A stretch of DNA of 64,000 bases, taken from positions 11,744,952-11,808,951 of the forward strand of contig NC_064775.1 in the NCBI RefSeq assembly GCF_011397635.1. The letters run 5' to 3'. Positions 49,401 through 63,030 of the stretch are shown here, one piece after another. The stretch's first letter is position 1. The number at the start of each line of letters is the position of its first letter. Both the position numbers and the translations under genes were made by a program. The DNA comes from Epinephelus fuscoguttatus. Lineage: Eukaryota; Chordata; Actinopteri; Perciformes; Serranidae. The notes beneath the pieces are model-generated. The model was not told where the DNA came from. It saw nothing but the letters and a program-made list of their open reading frames with translations, and did not search any database.

Positions 49401-52400
49401 ACGCAAATTATCAGACATGAGCATCATATGAAAGTGATCATTATCAGGACATTTGACGTCAGAACTAGCACTCTGTCGTGATGAGTCAGAATGAAAATCT
49501 GTTGCCCTTGTTCCTGTGTTTAATCTTTTTCCTATTAACAACAAACCACCAATGTCACAATCTTTCGAAGTATCTGCAACACCTATAGTGTAGAGTCTTT
49601 CTTGTTTCATACGGGCGATGCTGTAACAGTCATGTGGTCTGGTTTACTTTCTCTTTGGATCCTGAAAGTGCTCGTCTCTTCTCCTGACATAAATGTTTGA
49701 GATAAATTAGCTTCTAAATGTGAACTGAATATGTTTGTGTTTTGGACTGTTTGTCAGACAAAACAAGATATCTGAAGATGTCCCTTTGGACTGTAGCCCT
49801 TTTCCCACTGGACAAAAAACCCCCACTAACAGCCATTCTGTTAGTTATTTAGTCTCTCTTTCAAACTTGACAAACCTTAACATTTTCACTGGCCTCCATG
49901 TTGCTCTCTGTTGTTTACCAACCTGTTTTCTGGAGCCTTCATGACATTGAACTTGACAAACCAGTACAACAACCAGCATTGGTCTTCTGGCATGGGAAAG
50001 AATGCTATTGCCTGGTATTATTATGATGAGAAAAGCAATGTATTACCATGTATCACCACCCCTAGCCATGACCTCATGTTGCGGTTATCCTCACAGCCCT
50101 ATTGTAAGATAAGGTTTTATGAGAGTACATAATTAAACAACAGAACAATTGAGTAGTTGAGACTCTTAAGCCCCTTTCCCACTGTACAAAAAGAACGCAT
50201 GCACCTGCTAACATCTGGCTTTTGTATTTAATGGCAAGGTTACAATCGGCAATCCTGGGACAAGTGACTGCAGTATTTACAGGTATTCATTCGCTCCAGC
50301 TCTGATTGGCTGTGATCATCAGTGATAGAAATACCCAAGGGATGCGCTTATTTGTTGGTGTGATGCAGTGATGGGCTGAGAGTTTGGGAGAGAGATGAAA
50401 CAAGTGCGAATTAGAAGAAAGAAGTAGCCAGAGGAAATGTTTCTACTGTTTACTCACCCTGTTTTCCGCCCAGTCTGTAATGTTGAACGTGACGCACCAG
50501 GATATGACAAAAACCAAAACAGAAAGGCATACTCGTCTACTGGCAATGGGAGTCAATCAGCTATTTTTAATGGGTTTTCCTGCGTTTAAACAATCTTCAT
50601 ACACGTGCTAATTTTGGCAGGAAAAGGGCTTTGTAGTATGAAGTCCTTCTAGAAATGACAGTGACTTTGGCAGTCTAGCTGCCTGGCTCCTCAGGCAGCG
50701 TGTGTGCAGGAGCTGGTTTTCTGTCTGGTTTCAATCCGGCCATTGTAGACACTAGAGATGAGACACTAATCTCACACTATTGTCGGGGCAGTCTTGACTT
50801 GAGCCTCTGTGCTGCGGAGCGATACTACCTGGACCTGTGACACATGTCAATATAACTGCAGTGCCCTGTTCACTTAAAACTTCCAGCAGTACCCTTGAGA
50901 GACAACATTTGGATCCTGAATGCAGGTCAAGCTGACAAAGCGGCAACTACATCTCTCTTGGCAACGAACTAAAGGGCCCAACACTCCAGAGTCTCCATTG
51001 GAGCATGTCTCCTGTCTTGGAGTGGGTGGCAGGCAGTGCCACTGCCAACTCCTCTAGTGCTCCTCCCTGACTGGAAGGCAATTACAGAGATAAGAATCTG
51101 GACAGTGAGGGGAACACGCCTGGCTTTCAGAGAGGCCTCTATCAAGATGGAGCTGAGTAGCAGCCCTGGGACTGCACTGTTTCCACCTCGATTGTATAAA
51201 TTTTCTTAGCCAAGGACTCTGGCATGCTCAGGACCAAACCTGGGTCTTTTCAGTATTCACAGTTTATTCCTGGCTTTTATTTTTTCTGGCTTTTTAAACA
51301 GATTTTTGGGAAATTTGGCAAGAAAATTTAAATCAATGCACATTTCCATCTGCTGCTTTTTTTTTTTTAAACTCAACATCAGTTCCACTTTTTCAACGCA
51401 CAAATTGAAATTTTGCATTTGAAACAGTTTAATGGAAATGCACTTTCTGTAGGGTAGAATAGTGACGTCTGGAGGTTAACACCATCACACCTGCACTGCA
51501 CAGCTGTTATGAAACATGTACTTGTCTTTCAAAAGAATTCTGAAACTTTCAGATATGTTTCCACCGGATGAACAGCTACGATTCAGGAAGTGCTAGTTAA
51601 ATTCGAGGCCTTCCAAAGTTAATGAAAACATGCAAATGCGATAACGTTGATGAATATTGCAGTAACATTATACTTGTTATAAACGGATATTAAAGCACTC
51701 AGTACTTTGGTCTTGAAGGACTGCAGTTTGAGCCCTGGTTAATTCACGTGAATACTTGTTAAATCAGACATGTTTTTTTACAGAAACCCACAAATACATG
51801 AAAAACCTTCCATTTATGCAAAAAGAAATCATATTATCCGCACTGTTAGGGGAACCATGCTAGCTCTCTGAAATCCCACATTGCACAAACATGGTTGAGG
51901 CTATTTTGAAAGGAAAAAATTAACAAATGCCCCAAATGTTTAGGGACTCATCGCAAAGCCTCTGATGATTTACTTACGGTGCTGAAAGTACATTTTGCAA
52001 AACTACAAAAGTTGTAGATCATGCATTGAATATCCTCAGATTGTAGCCTGTAGATTCAGGAAGTCCACAACAAAGAACAACTTTCCCTCTGCTACTTTAC
52101 TGCTGCTGTTGTGACCTAACAGCTGTGCACAGACTGTGGGACAAAGCTTCTTTCTTGCGATTGTCATCTCACAAAAATGCGGCCTGCTCTCATTGCTTTA
52201 CAGTCACGCTCTATTGTGTGTGCTGTAAAAACTGCATTGGCACTTTGAGATAATAAAAGGTGTGAACATTTCACGTTTTTATTTGCTGTGATGAACGCTC
52301 TGTCCATGTGCAGGAATAGCTTCGGCTTTTTGTGCTGTTGCATTTCGCCAAGGACAACAGGCACAGAAGCCCCTTATAGGCTCAAAACATGTCGATCTGG

Positions 52401-55400
52401 CCTTGTTGCTGCTTCGCAGGAGGCAGATGGGACTGGTTCCAATAGCCGTCTGTGATGCCTTGTCTTGCCATGTCTCGCTGATGTGGCTAATCAACCTCCC
52501 CAGCAGTGTTTCATCCATGGCGTGGAAATGTAATCTCCTCCTACACACACAAACAGCCAGGCGTAGAGACAGATGTAATGAAGGGTCAGTTGCTTACTCT
52601 CCTCGTTGTCCATTTTGTCCTCTCTACGATCTATTTTTAAGTTATCCATGTCTCTTACAGCTCAGCCACACTGTTAGTGGCGTGACGTGTCTTTGTGGCA
52701 CAGTTCTCTTTTTTTGGTAAACAGAAACCGGTGCTTTCACAGCTTTGGGCATCTTCACTGCTTTGTCTCTTTCAGCCATCGATCAGCTTGCATCTCTGTT
52801 TGCCATTCACAGTGAATCATGAGATCCAAGGTCTCAATGTCAACAAAGGAAAAGGACAAGGACAGGGTTTCTGTTGGGGATTACACGTGTCCTGGTTACA
52901 TCATGATTGTATCGCTCCCAGCACTTTATTTTAAACATTCAGCTGATGTCCTTACAGCATCCAACTTAAAGGGGGGCGAGAAGGTCGATTTCAGCGCCAC
53001 ACTCAAGGATTCTTTTTCTGTAAAACCTGAAAAATTGAAACTATGAACAATCACCATTTTAATACAGAAAGCATCTTGTGGGACTCCTAGAGCAGGAGAT
53101 GTGGTCTCTGTTATGTTCAGGAAGGCCTGTTTTCTTCTTCGGTGTACAGATCAATACTAATAAAGTACACACAAACCCACTCAGTGCAAATAAGTTGCTG
53201 AGAGATGCTGTCCGCTCCCACACACTTTCAAACACTTGCATGAATCCTGACACTCATCACCGTACAGTTAAAATTCCACAGCAGCATAATTGAATGCAGA
53301 AATCAAGTGTTTTAGCAATGCTGATTTATACATTGTGTTGCTTTATTTTCACCTTTGTTGGTGTTTTTGTACTGCAGGTTGTAGCAACAAACTACTGGAA
53401 AAAGAAAAAGCACTGTGACGCAGTGAGTTAAAATCTGCAGTGATGCAGAAAATCTCACGTCTTGTTTGAGGCACAGTCAAAGATGAGCCTGTAATGAGAG
53501 TGAGCAGAACTGAATCTTGATGCCTTTTGATGTAGAGATCTTGAGAGGAAGTGTATTTCTGCTCCATAGCCTCGACATCTTGTGCTCACCTGCCTGTTTG
53601 AGAGCTTGACGTGACTCAGTAGAGAGCCTCTCCAGACCAACAAGCACAGACAGGCTCCCCCACTGTCACTGTTAAAGCATGTGTGCATGTTTTCATGTGC
53701 GTATGGAATCCATCGCAGTAAAGCACGTGTGAAAGTGTATCTTGTTCTGTGCTACTGCAGGTCTTGAGAGATCCCTCCTCTGTGGAGCGCATGAGATCTT
53801 CTTATAGCAGTGTTGTAAACAAGCAGCAAGAAACTGCAGACAGCTTTGCTTTCATTAAGTTTTCTGCCTGGCACTGCATAGAGCCTGGGAATTCTTCCTG
53901 CGGCGGTGTTGACAGGGATCGTGGGATCGTCGCACAGTTAGCTTGAAGTATGTGAGACACTCTTATCTTTCACATGTTAATGCTTAGATCACTCTCATTA
54001 TATCACAACTGCTGAAGGCAAAATGTAGAGAACATTCCTTCAAATGTTGGCAGGGGAACTTTAATACATACAGCATGTTTTCATGTGTTCCTTGGCGTAT
54101 GAAATACAGATTGTCAGCATTGATACTGCAGTGTTGTCCACTGGAACAAAGGGTTAGAGCGAGCTGCATAACAAGAATGAAATTAAAGCTTTTTGCTAAT
54201 CATCTGTAAATCAATTTGAATCAGGCCTACTCCAGGAAAATGTATATCCATACACCAGGGCCCCTCACCCCCACATCCACTCATTCCCTCTCTCTCCCCA
54301 CTGGCAGGCTCATCCCTCTTGAGGTTGTGGCTGATTGAGGAGGCAGGGGTGGGATGGGAGGAACATCTGGGGCTAACACACCATTGGCTGAGACACGTGC
54401 ACCCCATTTTTTCACAAACTCTGTCTGTCTTTTGTTTTGCCTCCCTCCACAGTTCAATTGAATGACTGTTTTGCAGGGACGCCACTGGTCATGGAATTTG
54501 AGAAATGTAATTTTGGGGTCTGTTTCAGACATGGAAAGTAAGGGTTTTACATTAGAGCTATGGTGGGAGGACCAGAATATGAATCCATAGTATTATCAAA
54601 GCAAAGAAATAAGAGTATGTGATATTCTTTTCCCCCAGTGCATTATTTCTCATTTTATTCTTTGTCTCCCTTCGCTCTCTCTTTGCTCTCTGCATACTGT
54701 ATGACTCTGCTTCTCTTTGTATGCCACACTCCATCTCCCTCTGCATCCTCTTTCCTTCATTGTCTCCTCTTCCTCCTTGCCAGCATTGTTGTTGTGCTGG
54801 TTAAAGCCACAGCCCAGGCCCTCACGGAATATAATCTCCATTGCCTCCTTCTACCAAATATCAACCCTTGCCCCAGGCGTTTTTGTTTGAAACCACATGC
54901 ACACGCACTCACACATGGGCAAAGAACATACACAAACATCCTCCAGCTGCGTCTTACATTCATTTAGCTAATTTTTCTTGAGGCAGGAGTAGCAGGATCT
55001 AAATCCTGCAATAGAGCAGCAGATGCAGGCACACTTGAACTGAAAGCAGAGATGCATTTGCACACAGTGAGTGACAAGTGTATAATCTCACACACTTGTT
55101 CGGATATGTTATAAGCTCATAAATGCATTCCCACTTTATAGGGAGCTAAAAACTGATTGTGAGTAATTGTTTTGGTTTTGCATTATACTGCTCCGTGGCT
55201 CTCAAGCTGCTTCTCTAATGACAACACACCACTACGGTGCCTTTGAGTTACACTAAAGCACTCGTTTACAGGAAATGCACATGTATGATAGGTGACTGAA
55301 TTTTTTCTTATTTTAAGCCTTTCAAAGGAAATGGAACATTTCTATGAAACCTGTTTGTAGCTGTTTTTGGTTTAGAGACAGTATTGACAGTTCTTGGTTT

Positions 55401-58400
55401 CGTTTAAAGTCCCCCTCATCACAACAACAGCACACTCGAGCGTGTCCCACAGCCAAAAGCTGCACATTTCCACCATTTGTCCGAATCAAGAGCGGAACAT
55501 TAGTCATAGCTCCGCAATGACGAGAGCTAATCAAGGTTTTCTGGCTGCCTCGTGTCCTTGTGCCGCTCTTGGTGCAAAATCTGAATCTTCTCGTGGATAT
55601 TTTCGGAGAGAACAGTGGGCCGATCAGATTGCCCGAGCACAAAAGAGGGATTGATTACAGCCAGACGCTGTGCTCTTTGCAGCAGAGGAGGGGAGAGAGA
55701 GAGGAAACTCGATGTGGGCTGGAGAGCAGGGGTTTACATGGGGGAAATTTGCGATTTTTGCCTCGAGGACTTTCTGTGGAACACTTGTGTGGACCAGAGA
55801 CAGTGCAAGACATGTGTTTTGATCAGCTCCAAACACGTGCCCCTCACACTGGGAAGCACCTGCGGTGTGTGTTACCCCGTTGTGTGCCTTCAGGTGGCAG
55901 GGCCGAGACGAGCGCTTTAGTTTCGTCTGACGTGTACATTGAAACCTTACCACACACACTCATGTAGTGTAAGAGGAACATTTGAGCTGTGTATTGTTTG
56001 TTGATGAGAGGCAGAGTTTACATCTGACCACACGTCCTTTTATCTCCTGTCCTTGTCAGATATAATTACATGCAATTTCCTCTTCTCTACATGAGCTGTT
56101 TTCATGTTCTTCTCCTCTACTCCCCTCAGATGATGTGATAACAGTGACAAGGAAGTTATCGAGAATTAGATTTATAGGGCATGGGACCCAAAACAAAACA
56201 GTTAATCTGTATAAAGACGTCTTAATAGTTGGTCAGCCAGCCGCCTTTGGGAGTTAAGGTCCAGTACGTAGGATTAAGGGGCATATATCAGTGAAAATGG
56301 AATATGTTCATCTTGAACGTTGAAAAGAGACACCTTGTAGCTCCATAATTTGCGCGAGAAACATCATATTTTTAAGTTGTCTTCACTGTCAAAGTAATGT
56401 GATAGCTGCCTGTACGTCCACAGGTGCACTGCAAACAGGAAGTGCTAATAGCTAATTCTGTATACTTTTAATGGAGCCATGTAAACAAACAAAATGTAAA
56501 CAAATGTAGGCTAAAAAGGGCTCAAGTTGCAGCCCATGGCATAACTCACTGTACTTCCTGTTTACATCCCCCCTGTAGTTATGAAATATTACAAACAGAT
56601 TCTAATCGAGATGGCCTGTCTTTTCCTTTCTGCCTTGCCAGCAGGAACAAATTTAATTTGAACTGTTTTTATTAGTTAGTTTGTTCCTTATGCAACAAAA
56701 AAGCACCAAAATGTCAGTGTGGAAAATAATACTGGATGTGGAAAGTACGTGAACTGAGTCATAACAGCTTTGTGATAACAGTTATGCCAGTGTTGGACTC
56801 TGTGAGGCAAAGTAGAAGTTGCTTTGTGATCCAGACTTAACTTGTCTCCACCTGCGCAGCTGTTGATGCTCTGTAGCCGAGAGGACGCTGCCCATCAGCC
56901 AGCCTGCCTACTGTCTAATTGATGAGCTGCTGCAGAGATTCACGCATACAAACTCACACACTGATACCTCTGCGTCTTCTCGCAAAGTGCATCTAAAATT
57001 AGTGTTTCTAAGCCAGTGGATCAGAGGACACAGAGATGAGGGAAGCTGCACTTTTCACCCCTTTTTATTTATGTTTTTTAAGCCTTCAGCTCCACAGAAT
57101 CGCCATGGTGACACACCATTTACTCTCAGTGACGTTGGTTCATTGCTGAGGTGTTTTTCTGAAGAAGACTGTGTTGTTGAGAACTTGTAGCGTAATTGTC
57201 ACAAAACTCCCGTAATCCTGCTTTTGTATGCCAATAAATTTCACACTTATTTGGTATCCGCTGACCAAACAGTGTCATTAAAGCCGGGCTTTGGCAGATC
57301 TCCTGTTGTTTGAGGGAAGGTTTTTGGTTTAGTGTGCCTGAGAATGAAATCAATGGGAGCAAGAGAGATGGGAAAAATAGAGCGGGAGAAGTACACAAGA
57401 GAAAGAATAACATAAACCAGATGTCCTCAATCCAATTCTGGAGTTGTCAAATTTCACATTACCTCATGGACTTGGACATACACACTTAGGGAGGGAGAGG
57501 GGGAAAAAACCTTGTGTGTTAAGTGTGTCTTATTGTGCAGGGATGATACTATATTTAAAGGCTATCAGATGGCCAATACTGTGTGCTAGGAACTGGCTAA
57601 TGGTGACCTCAGTGCTGTGAGAGACTCTTTGAATGATCTCATCTGTTTTCTGCCTCTGGTTCTCAGTACAGCACATTTAAGATCACTTCCTAATGCGTCT
57701 TTTGGCTCATTATTTTTACTTTTATATGCCTCTATTTTATATCATTTTACCTTGTGGTGGTGTCGTGTTTTTTTTCTGTTACAAATTAACCTCATGCGTG
57801 CTTATGTTTGATTGTCAGAGTGTGTTGTGAACTGTCAGAATACTATTTGAAGAAAGTTTGACATTTTAGCACCATGTTCTGTTTTTCTTCCTCTGCCTTG
57901 GTTTCTTTGTTCTTGTGTTTGTGGGACAGAGGTGTGGTTTGGTGCTTGGCTTACTGCCTTGCATCATCGCTTCAGTGCATCAGTCACACCTCTTGTCAGC
58001 TTATTCAATGTCACACTGTATGTCTGACAGCAAATATAGAGATGCTTATGTCTGCTTGTGAATTTTCCTGGTCAGTAAAGGCTCTGCTAATGCTCCATGA
58101 CGCTCTGCCAGGGTGTGTTACCTCAGCCACGTCTCCCTCAGCTTTAATTCGTAGCAGCTAGTTACTGGACTTTGTCTTCAGTGAGTGGATATGAAGTAAA
58201 AAAGGCAGGTGAAGGGTTTGGCTGGATTGATTTGCATCCATGTTGCAGTGAAGGTGAAACTACGAGTAACCGTCTCCCTTTGAAAAAGCACCACCTCTGC
58301 TGCGTTTGATTATAAAGGGAGCTATATTTAGCATCTCCTTGGCAGCAGCTTCTTCTGCTTGATTAAAGCAAGGAGAAGATTTGCCTGGTGGCTTTGGCGC

Positions 58401-61400
58401 TCGCCGGCTGACTGGCTGAATGACAGAATGAATGACAGGCTGCCTGGTTGGTTGTTTGGTGGACTGACTGGATGACTGGGCGTCTGAGGGATGAGATAGC
58501 GGTAACTCACTTTGTGCTTGTGGCTCCTGCATGCTGCACAAGACAGCCACTTTACCAAACAGCAGATCACAAGTCAGGTATCTTAAGGCGACAGTAGTGG
58601 AAATGGAGGACACAAAGGACAAGAAGACTGCAATTAAATAAAAGAAAGGATCTGACAGTGGAAGCACTAGACAAGGGTACATGTATGATACGTACTTAAA
58701 ATGTCTCTCTGATCCAAGTTGATACTTGTATTTACCTAAATGTTGATTAAATATATATCTGACACCTTGAACTAGCAGGTGGTTTAAAGAAACACTTCAC
58801 CCCCCAAATGACCATTTGTATTTCAGTTAGGCACCCCGTGATACATTGAATTTAAGAATTCAATTTATGATATAGTTTTGCTGTTGTTGACCGTGGCATG
58901 TGAAACCAGTTTCCTCACAAATTCTGCATAATAGGGGGTGCGTATAAATAAGTGATAAACAAAGCTTTATTTGGTGTGAAGTATTGCTTTAATGCCAGCG
59001 CTGGCTAAAAGTGGCTAAAACATGCTTCTTTTCCTGCTCCACAATATGTTTAATCCCTCTGTTTGTTGCCGGACTCCTGCAGCCATTGGGAACAATAAGA
59101 AGCCTTTACTGTGCTCATCTTGTGACTGGCTGCATCAGGAATGGCTGACTGGCCTCCCACCTCTTTCCTCTTTAAACCACATGGAATTAAAATCACATTA
59201 ATCAGCAGGAGTGTTGGGTACGCTACTTATGAAGTAATAGTGATTGTTATTAGTTGGCTTGCTGAGAGCATAAATACAGACTACTTTTCCATTGTAACTC
59301 TAAACCTAGCAGTGGGGTCCACCTAGGACTGAGGGTAATAACAAATATACAAACTGTACACAGTAATAGAAACCAAACAATGTTGATGTCCAGTGTACTT
59401 TTCATGTTTTTGTTTGATAAAAATCAGGCAGGAGTACTTCCACTCTTAATGTCACTTTGTCATTTCCTCTTTCTTACAGATGGGAATGATCATATATTGA
59501 CTTTGATTAACAGACATAATGATTTTACCTTGAACACTTATCATAATACACAGCATATGACAGTGTTTGAGCCAGCATAGCTGTTGAGTGTAGTGGTATC
59601 TATTGTTCTCAAAATTATTCACTATGAAATGCAACTATTTAGACAGTGTTATGTTGCTATGTGTTCACACCTGACAATTAAAGGTAAACATATCGGATAT
59701 CCTGTAAACTGATCCTGTTAACAGCTCTGTGTCTCCTCTGTTCATTGTTTACCAACAAAAAAACTGTTGCAAAACGACCCAGAGAGGCTGTAGAGATGGG
59801 GCATTTATGTTGTAAGGGGGTCATTCTCACAATGACGCAGGTACAACCAGGGGCGAAAATCCCATTTCATAGTTTGGGGAATAATTCCGGGGGGGAGGGC
59901 AAGGGAAAAAAGTTGTAGCCTGTCTTTTATACAGCATCTTTTACCGCAATTTGACGCTTTAATATTCTCTCTATCTCTCCAACAGGCAGAGTGAATGTCT
60001 ATACTAACTAAACTAAAACTAAAACTAAACATTTCCTGCAGTTAAACTGGTAAACTGGTTTATAAACAGTGTGCTGTGAGATCTGCCGCTGCGCACCTCA
60101 AAACCGTGCGTAATACTCGCGCGTAATGACTGCTCGTCGTCTGCACGTCTTTGATGTTTGTCTCACTGACAGGAGGAGAGCCTACAGACAGGTACCCATA
60201 TGAGCCACTCCGCCACAACCGTGCGTAATAGTTGCGCGTAATGACCGCTCCTTGTCAGCTAGACTGCATATCATTCATGTTTGTCTCACTGACAGGTGGA
60301 GAGCCTACAGACAGGTACCCATTGCTCCGTCAATGACTGCTCTTGTCCTGTCCTCTCCCTCTTCTTTCTCTCCTGTCCTCTCTATCACTAAACTCAGAGC
60401 TTAATCATTAGCTTTTAGCTTAGCAGCACTCGTAATTGAGTAGGCTTTTGAACAATACAGGAGAAATGTTGCAGAGTTGATATTATCAGCCTGGGCCTGG
60501 GGCTTGTTGTAACAGTAAATGGGATGTGTTGTAACATGTGTAGCCTAAGTTAAACTGTGTCTGTGTGAGTGAACATCTTACCCTGCGATACGCGATGTGG
60601 GCAGTGGTTCCAGCCACACGCTGCTACTGCTACCAAGCAGCCCCGCCCGTTGGAAAGAGTGTGGGATATACCACTACTAGGAATGGGAGGGGGGGACTAA
60701 ATCTTTTAAGATTTAAATAGCACATTATTGCGCGATTATAATGAGCACTGCTTACATTGTGCTTTCAATAAATACTACTGCATTGTTCAAAAATTATTAA
60801 TTGTGTCTCAAATGATTCTAGGGGGGTTCAGCTTTACTGAAGGGGGAGTCATGTCCCCCCTGTCCCCCCCGGGATTTCCGCCCCTGGGTACAACCACACA
60901 TCCCCTGTTCTCTCTCCCTTGATGGTGACTGAAGCAGTGGATGGAAACTTGTGTTGGTGGCGATGTTTTCAGTTGTAGCACTCTGTGACATGTCATCACC
61001 TCTCTTTTATCTCTAATTCTTCCTGATACACAGCGCTGACAGAGCGAGTGCCAGTGAAATGTTTTCCACACTAATCTAGGCGAGATAGAGCAGCACAGGA
61101 AGATGGAGAGGGGGAAAAAAGTTTACCAGTAGAATATCTGTGTACCGCAGCAGCTTGTCAGTGCAAATAAACTGAATCTACGATGAACACAATGTAGGAG
61201 CCTCTGCTCCACCCTTCACCCCCACCCACCCTGACAGAAGATTGACCCAGCTCTGGAGCCACTGATTAACTTCATACACACAAACCTCTATGAACACACA
61301 TCCTCTGACTAAAACACCACCCACAAACTCATAACATCAGTCTGGTGTTTGCGCCTAAGCTTTTATCTATTCACCGCACAGCCTACCATAATGCATTATT

Positions 61401-63030
61401 TATATTCTGGCTATAAAGGTCAGTGGCGATGACGTTAACGTCTCTGAATGGGGATCTCAAAAAGGTGATTATATGAAAGGGAAGCCTGCGTGCAAGCCAT
61501 GAATGTTAATCCTACGGTGATATTGGCTTCTTGGGATATTGAAAGCAATGCAGGAAAAATGCAGAGTGACTCCCTCCCCCACTGCGGTTGTATTCATTTG
61601 TTTATTGCAGAAAGCAAACCGATCAGAAGAAAAATGTCTTAAATGCTTCTTGATGCATTTTTACATCACTGTGGCCTCAACTGGCCCGAGCACTCCGCTC
61701 TTTGTGGTTTCCATTATGATGGTGTTCAGATTGCAAAGCCAAAGGTGATCCTGTTGGCTGACAGTCATCCCTGACCACAGTGTAATGGGCAGTCTCCAGC
61801 TGTCATTCCAGGATGCAACTGGCCTGACGTGCTGAGATTGTACCACAGGCTGGGATAATGTCAACATGCTAACATGTATAATGTTTATCATAAATCTCTG
61901 ATCAGTAATTTAGCATGACTTGCTATTAGCACTAACCACAAGATGCAGCTGAGGGTGATGGGTAAATGTAGCCTGGAACCTTTCAGTTCATTTTTGATTT
62001 CCTGAGGGCATTATCAAGCAATTGGTTGGATTTACAACCAATCAGAGCAACGAAACATGACATGCAACCAATCAGAGCAATGAAATGTGACCTACAACCA
62101 ATCAGAGCAACGAAACGTGACTTGCAACCAATTAGAGCATTGAAATGTGACAAATTTCAAAAGAAATTGGACTCATTTTTGTCTTTTTGATTTTGGAACC
62201 CGTAACTTATTAGCCTTTAGATGAACTTTCCCTTCTGGCACATCCTCACCTGTCTCACCGCATAGCCATGCTGGTTGTCACCTAGGCTGCATATTGGGTT
62301 TCTTCCCCTATCCAGTTTCATGTGTTTGCGTGTCTCGTTGTCATTTACAAGGTGAAGTACATGAGGAAGTTGTCCAATCACAACCAAGAGATAGAACATG
62401 TTGAGTCATCGAGCAAAGGAACTGCTTTCAAATGCCATGTCATCTGTCTGCCCGGCTATCTGTCTGTCTGTCGAGCTGGATGGGAAATTGACACCACAGA
62501 CCAGACAAATGACCCTATATCTTTGCCAGGGGATGGCAGTTTTTGCTGTTTATGTACAAGCTGCTTTGGCAGGCAGCCACTCTGTATGTTTAGAGGTCTC
62601 TTTCAATTCAAAAGAGAGATAGTGAGCTTGGATGATACTGAAAAAGCAGGTGAAATTTTCTTTCCCCCAATCAATCAGACATGGCTGATCAGTCAAAACA
62701 AGGTTTTGGTTTTCAGCTCTTCATATCACAGCTCCATTACTCCCTGTAATATTTAAAATTTATTTGCAGTATTACGAATTGGGTTTTAAGAGTTATAACT
62801 TCAATTAGATAACCAGGAAAGCTTCATGTGTTTCTAAAGTGTTACAGTTTGTATTTGCATTGTCTTCAGTGTGAGGATCATCCATCCTGTTAAAGTTACA
62901 GACAGTCGACTGACTTGACCTTATCGATTTTCTCTCTTTCTGTCTTTCTCCAGACCTCCTGAATGGAGCCCAGGAGAAGTGCGAGCTGCCGCCTTTGGAG
63001 GGTTTCCCTCACTGCGAGGGCAAGATCAAG
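43494..63030 (+). CDS. mgat5: Alpha-1,6-mannosylglycoprotein 6-beta-N-acetylglucosaminyltransferase A (5' part)
   Basis: Seen: exons 43494-43734, 48409-48573 and 62954-63030 join in frame (D81 and D136 are split codons) and encode residues 1-161. The rest of this roughly 740-residue protein lies to the right. The start ATG has an optimal context (gtcagcATGG). Residues 1-12 are cytosolic, about 13-30 form the signal anchor (KLGFFLVSFGFIWGMMLLHF), then the stem (RQQILDLSKRYIKALAEENQ; DLKKTLAVLLDNIMLRLGKL, a probable coiled coil). Three clustered sequons lie at N109, N114 and N117. The exon ending EGFPHCEGKIK leads to the lumenal domain. Known: this type II Golgi enzyme adds the beta-1,6-GlcNAc branch to complex N-glycans, setting galectin binding and growth-factor receptor retention. 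The anchor and stem match MGAT5, not MGAT5B. The GT-A/B catalytic residues are not in the window, so activity cannot be judged. Confidence 0.95.
45059..45165. mobile_element. Dispersed repeat fragment (tttatttatatagccc type)
   Basis: The sequence ttatttatatagcccaatat, followed by cacaaatcacaaatttgcct and caacatgagacaccctctgtcc, matches a repeat I recognise as widespread in percomorph genomes. The family name is uncertain. Confidence 0.6.
45444..45772. mobile_element. MITE-like element (tagggctgcaact type)
   Basis: The start tagggctgcaact and the end attgattaattgttgaagct are imperfect inverted copies. Internal motifs ccaaatgtcttgttttgtcc and aacccaaagatattcagt are characteristic of a common fish foldback element. 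Partial relatives occur at about 46,040-46,090 and 38,140-38,200. Confidence 0.65.
50169..50630. mobile_element. Candidate foldback element, ~460 bp
   Basis: The left end agcccctttcccactg and the right end ggcaggaaaagggct are imperfect inverted copies. A third copy of the terminal motif (agcccttttcccactgg) lies at 49,795, suggesting nesting or a partial neighbour. No clear target duplication is visible. Confidence 0.5.
59848..60886. mobile_element. Non-autonomous hAT transposon, 1,039 bp
   Basis: The ends caggggcg and cgcccctg, extended by aaaatccc and gggatttc, are inverted copies. Perfect 8-bp direct repeats ggtacaac flank them at 59840-59847 and 60887-60894, the hallmark of hAT insertion. 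The interior has no transposase frame. Two 115-bp tandem copies begin at 60103 and 60218. Confidence 0.9.
60103..60330. repeat. 115-bp tandem duplication inside the hAT element
   Basis: Both units start accgtgcgtaata. They share tgtttgtctcactgacagg and gagagcctacagacaggtac, with diverged middles. Confidence 0.85.
62035..62154. repeat. 4 x 30-bp tandem repeat with CCAAT motifs
   Basis: Units start at 62035, 62065, 62095 and 62125. Each begins caaccaat(c/t)agagca. Units 1 and 3 resemble each other, as do 2 and 4, so the array is probably a duplicated 60-bp dimer. Confidence 0.92.

Larger units (their letters stand above)
48574..62953 (+). other. mgat5 intron after coding exon 2
   Basis: Donor gtatgt at 48574 and an acceptor ending tttctccag at 62953 bound this 14.4-kb intron. 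It holds a foldback element (50,169-50,630), a partial ggtccagt-type element (56,259-56,590), a hAT element (59,848-60,886) and a CCAAT-bearing tandem array (62,035-62,154). Complex, repeat-poor stretches near 52.15-52.56 and 55.40-55.66 kb are possible regulatory elements. No gene on either strand is supported. Confidence 0.7.

Noticed and set aside
58260..58682. 140-aa minus-strand frame
   Set aside because: It has no recognisable domain, is rich in Ser/Gln repeats, lies in an mgat5 intron, and lacks a good start or splice context.
62322..62756. 144-aa plus-strand frame just before an mgat5 exon
   Set aside because: It is cysteine-rich by chance, with no domain and no splice continuity with the mgat5 frame. 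The mgat5 exon begins at 62954 with a consensus acceptor.
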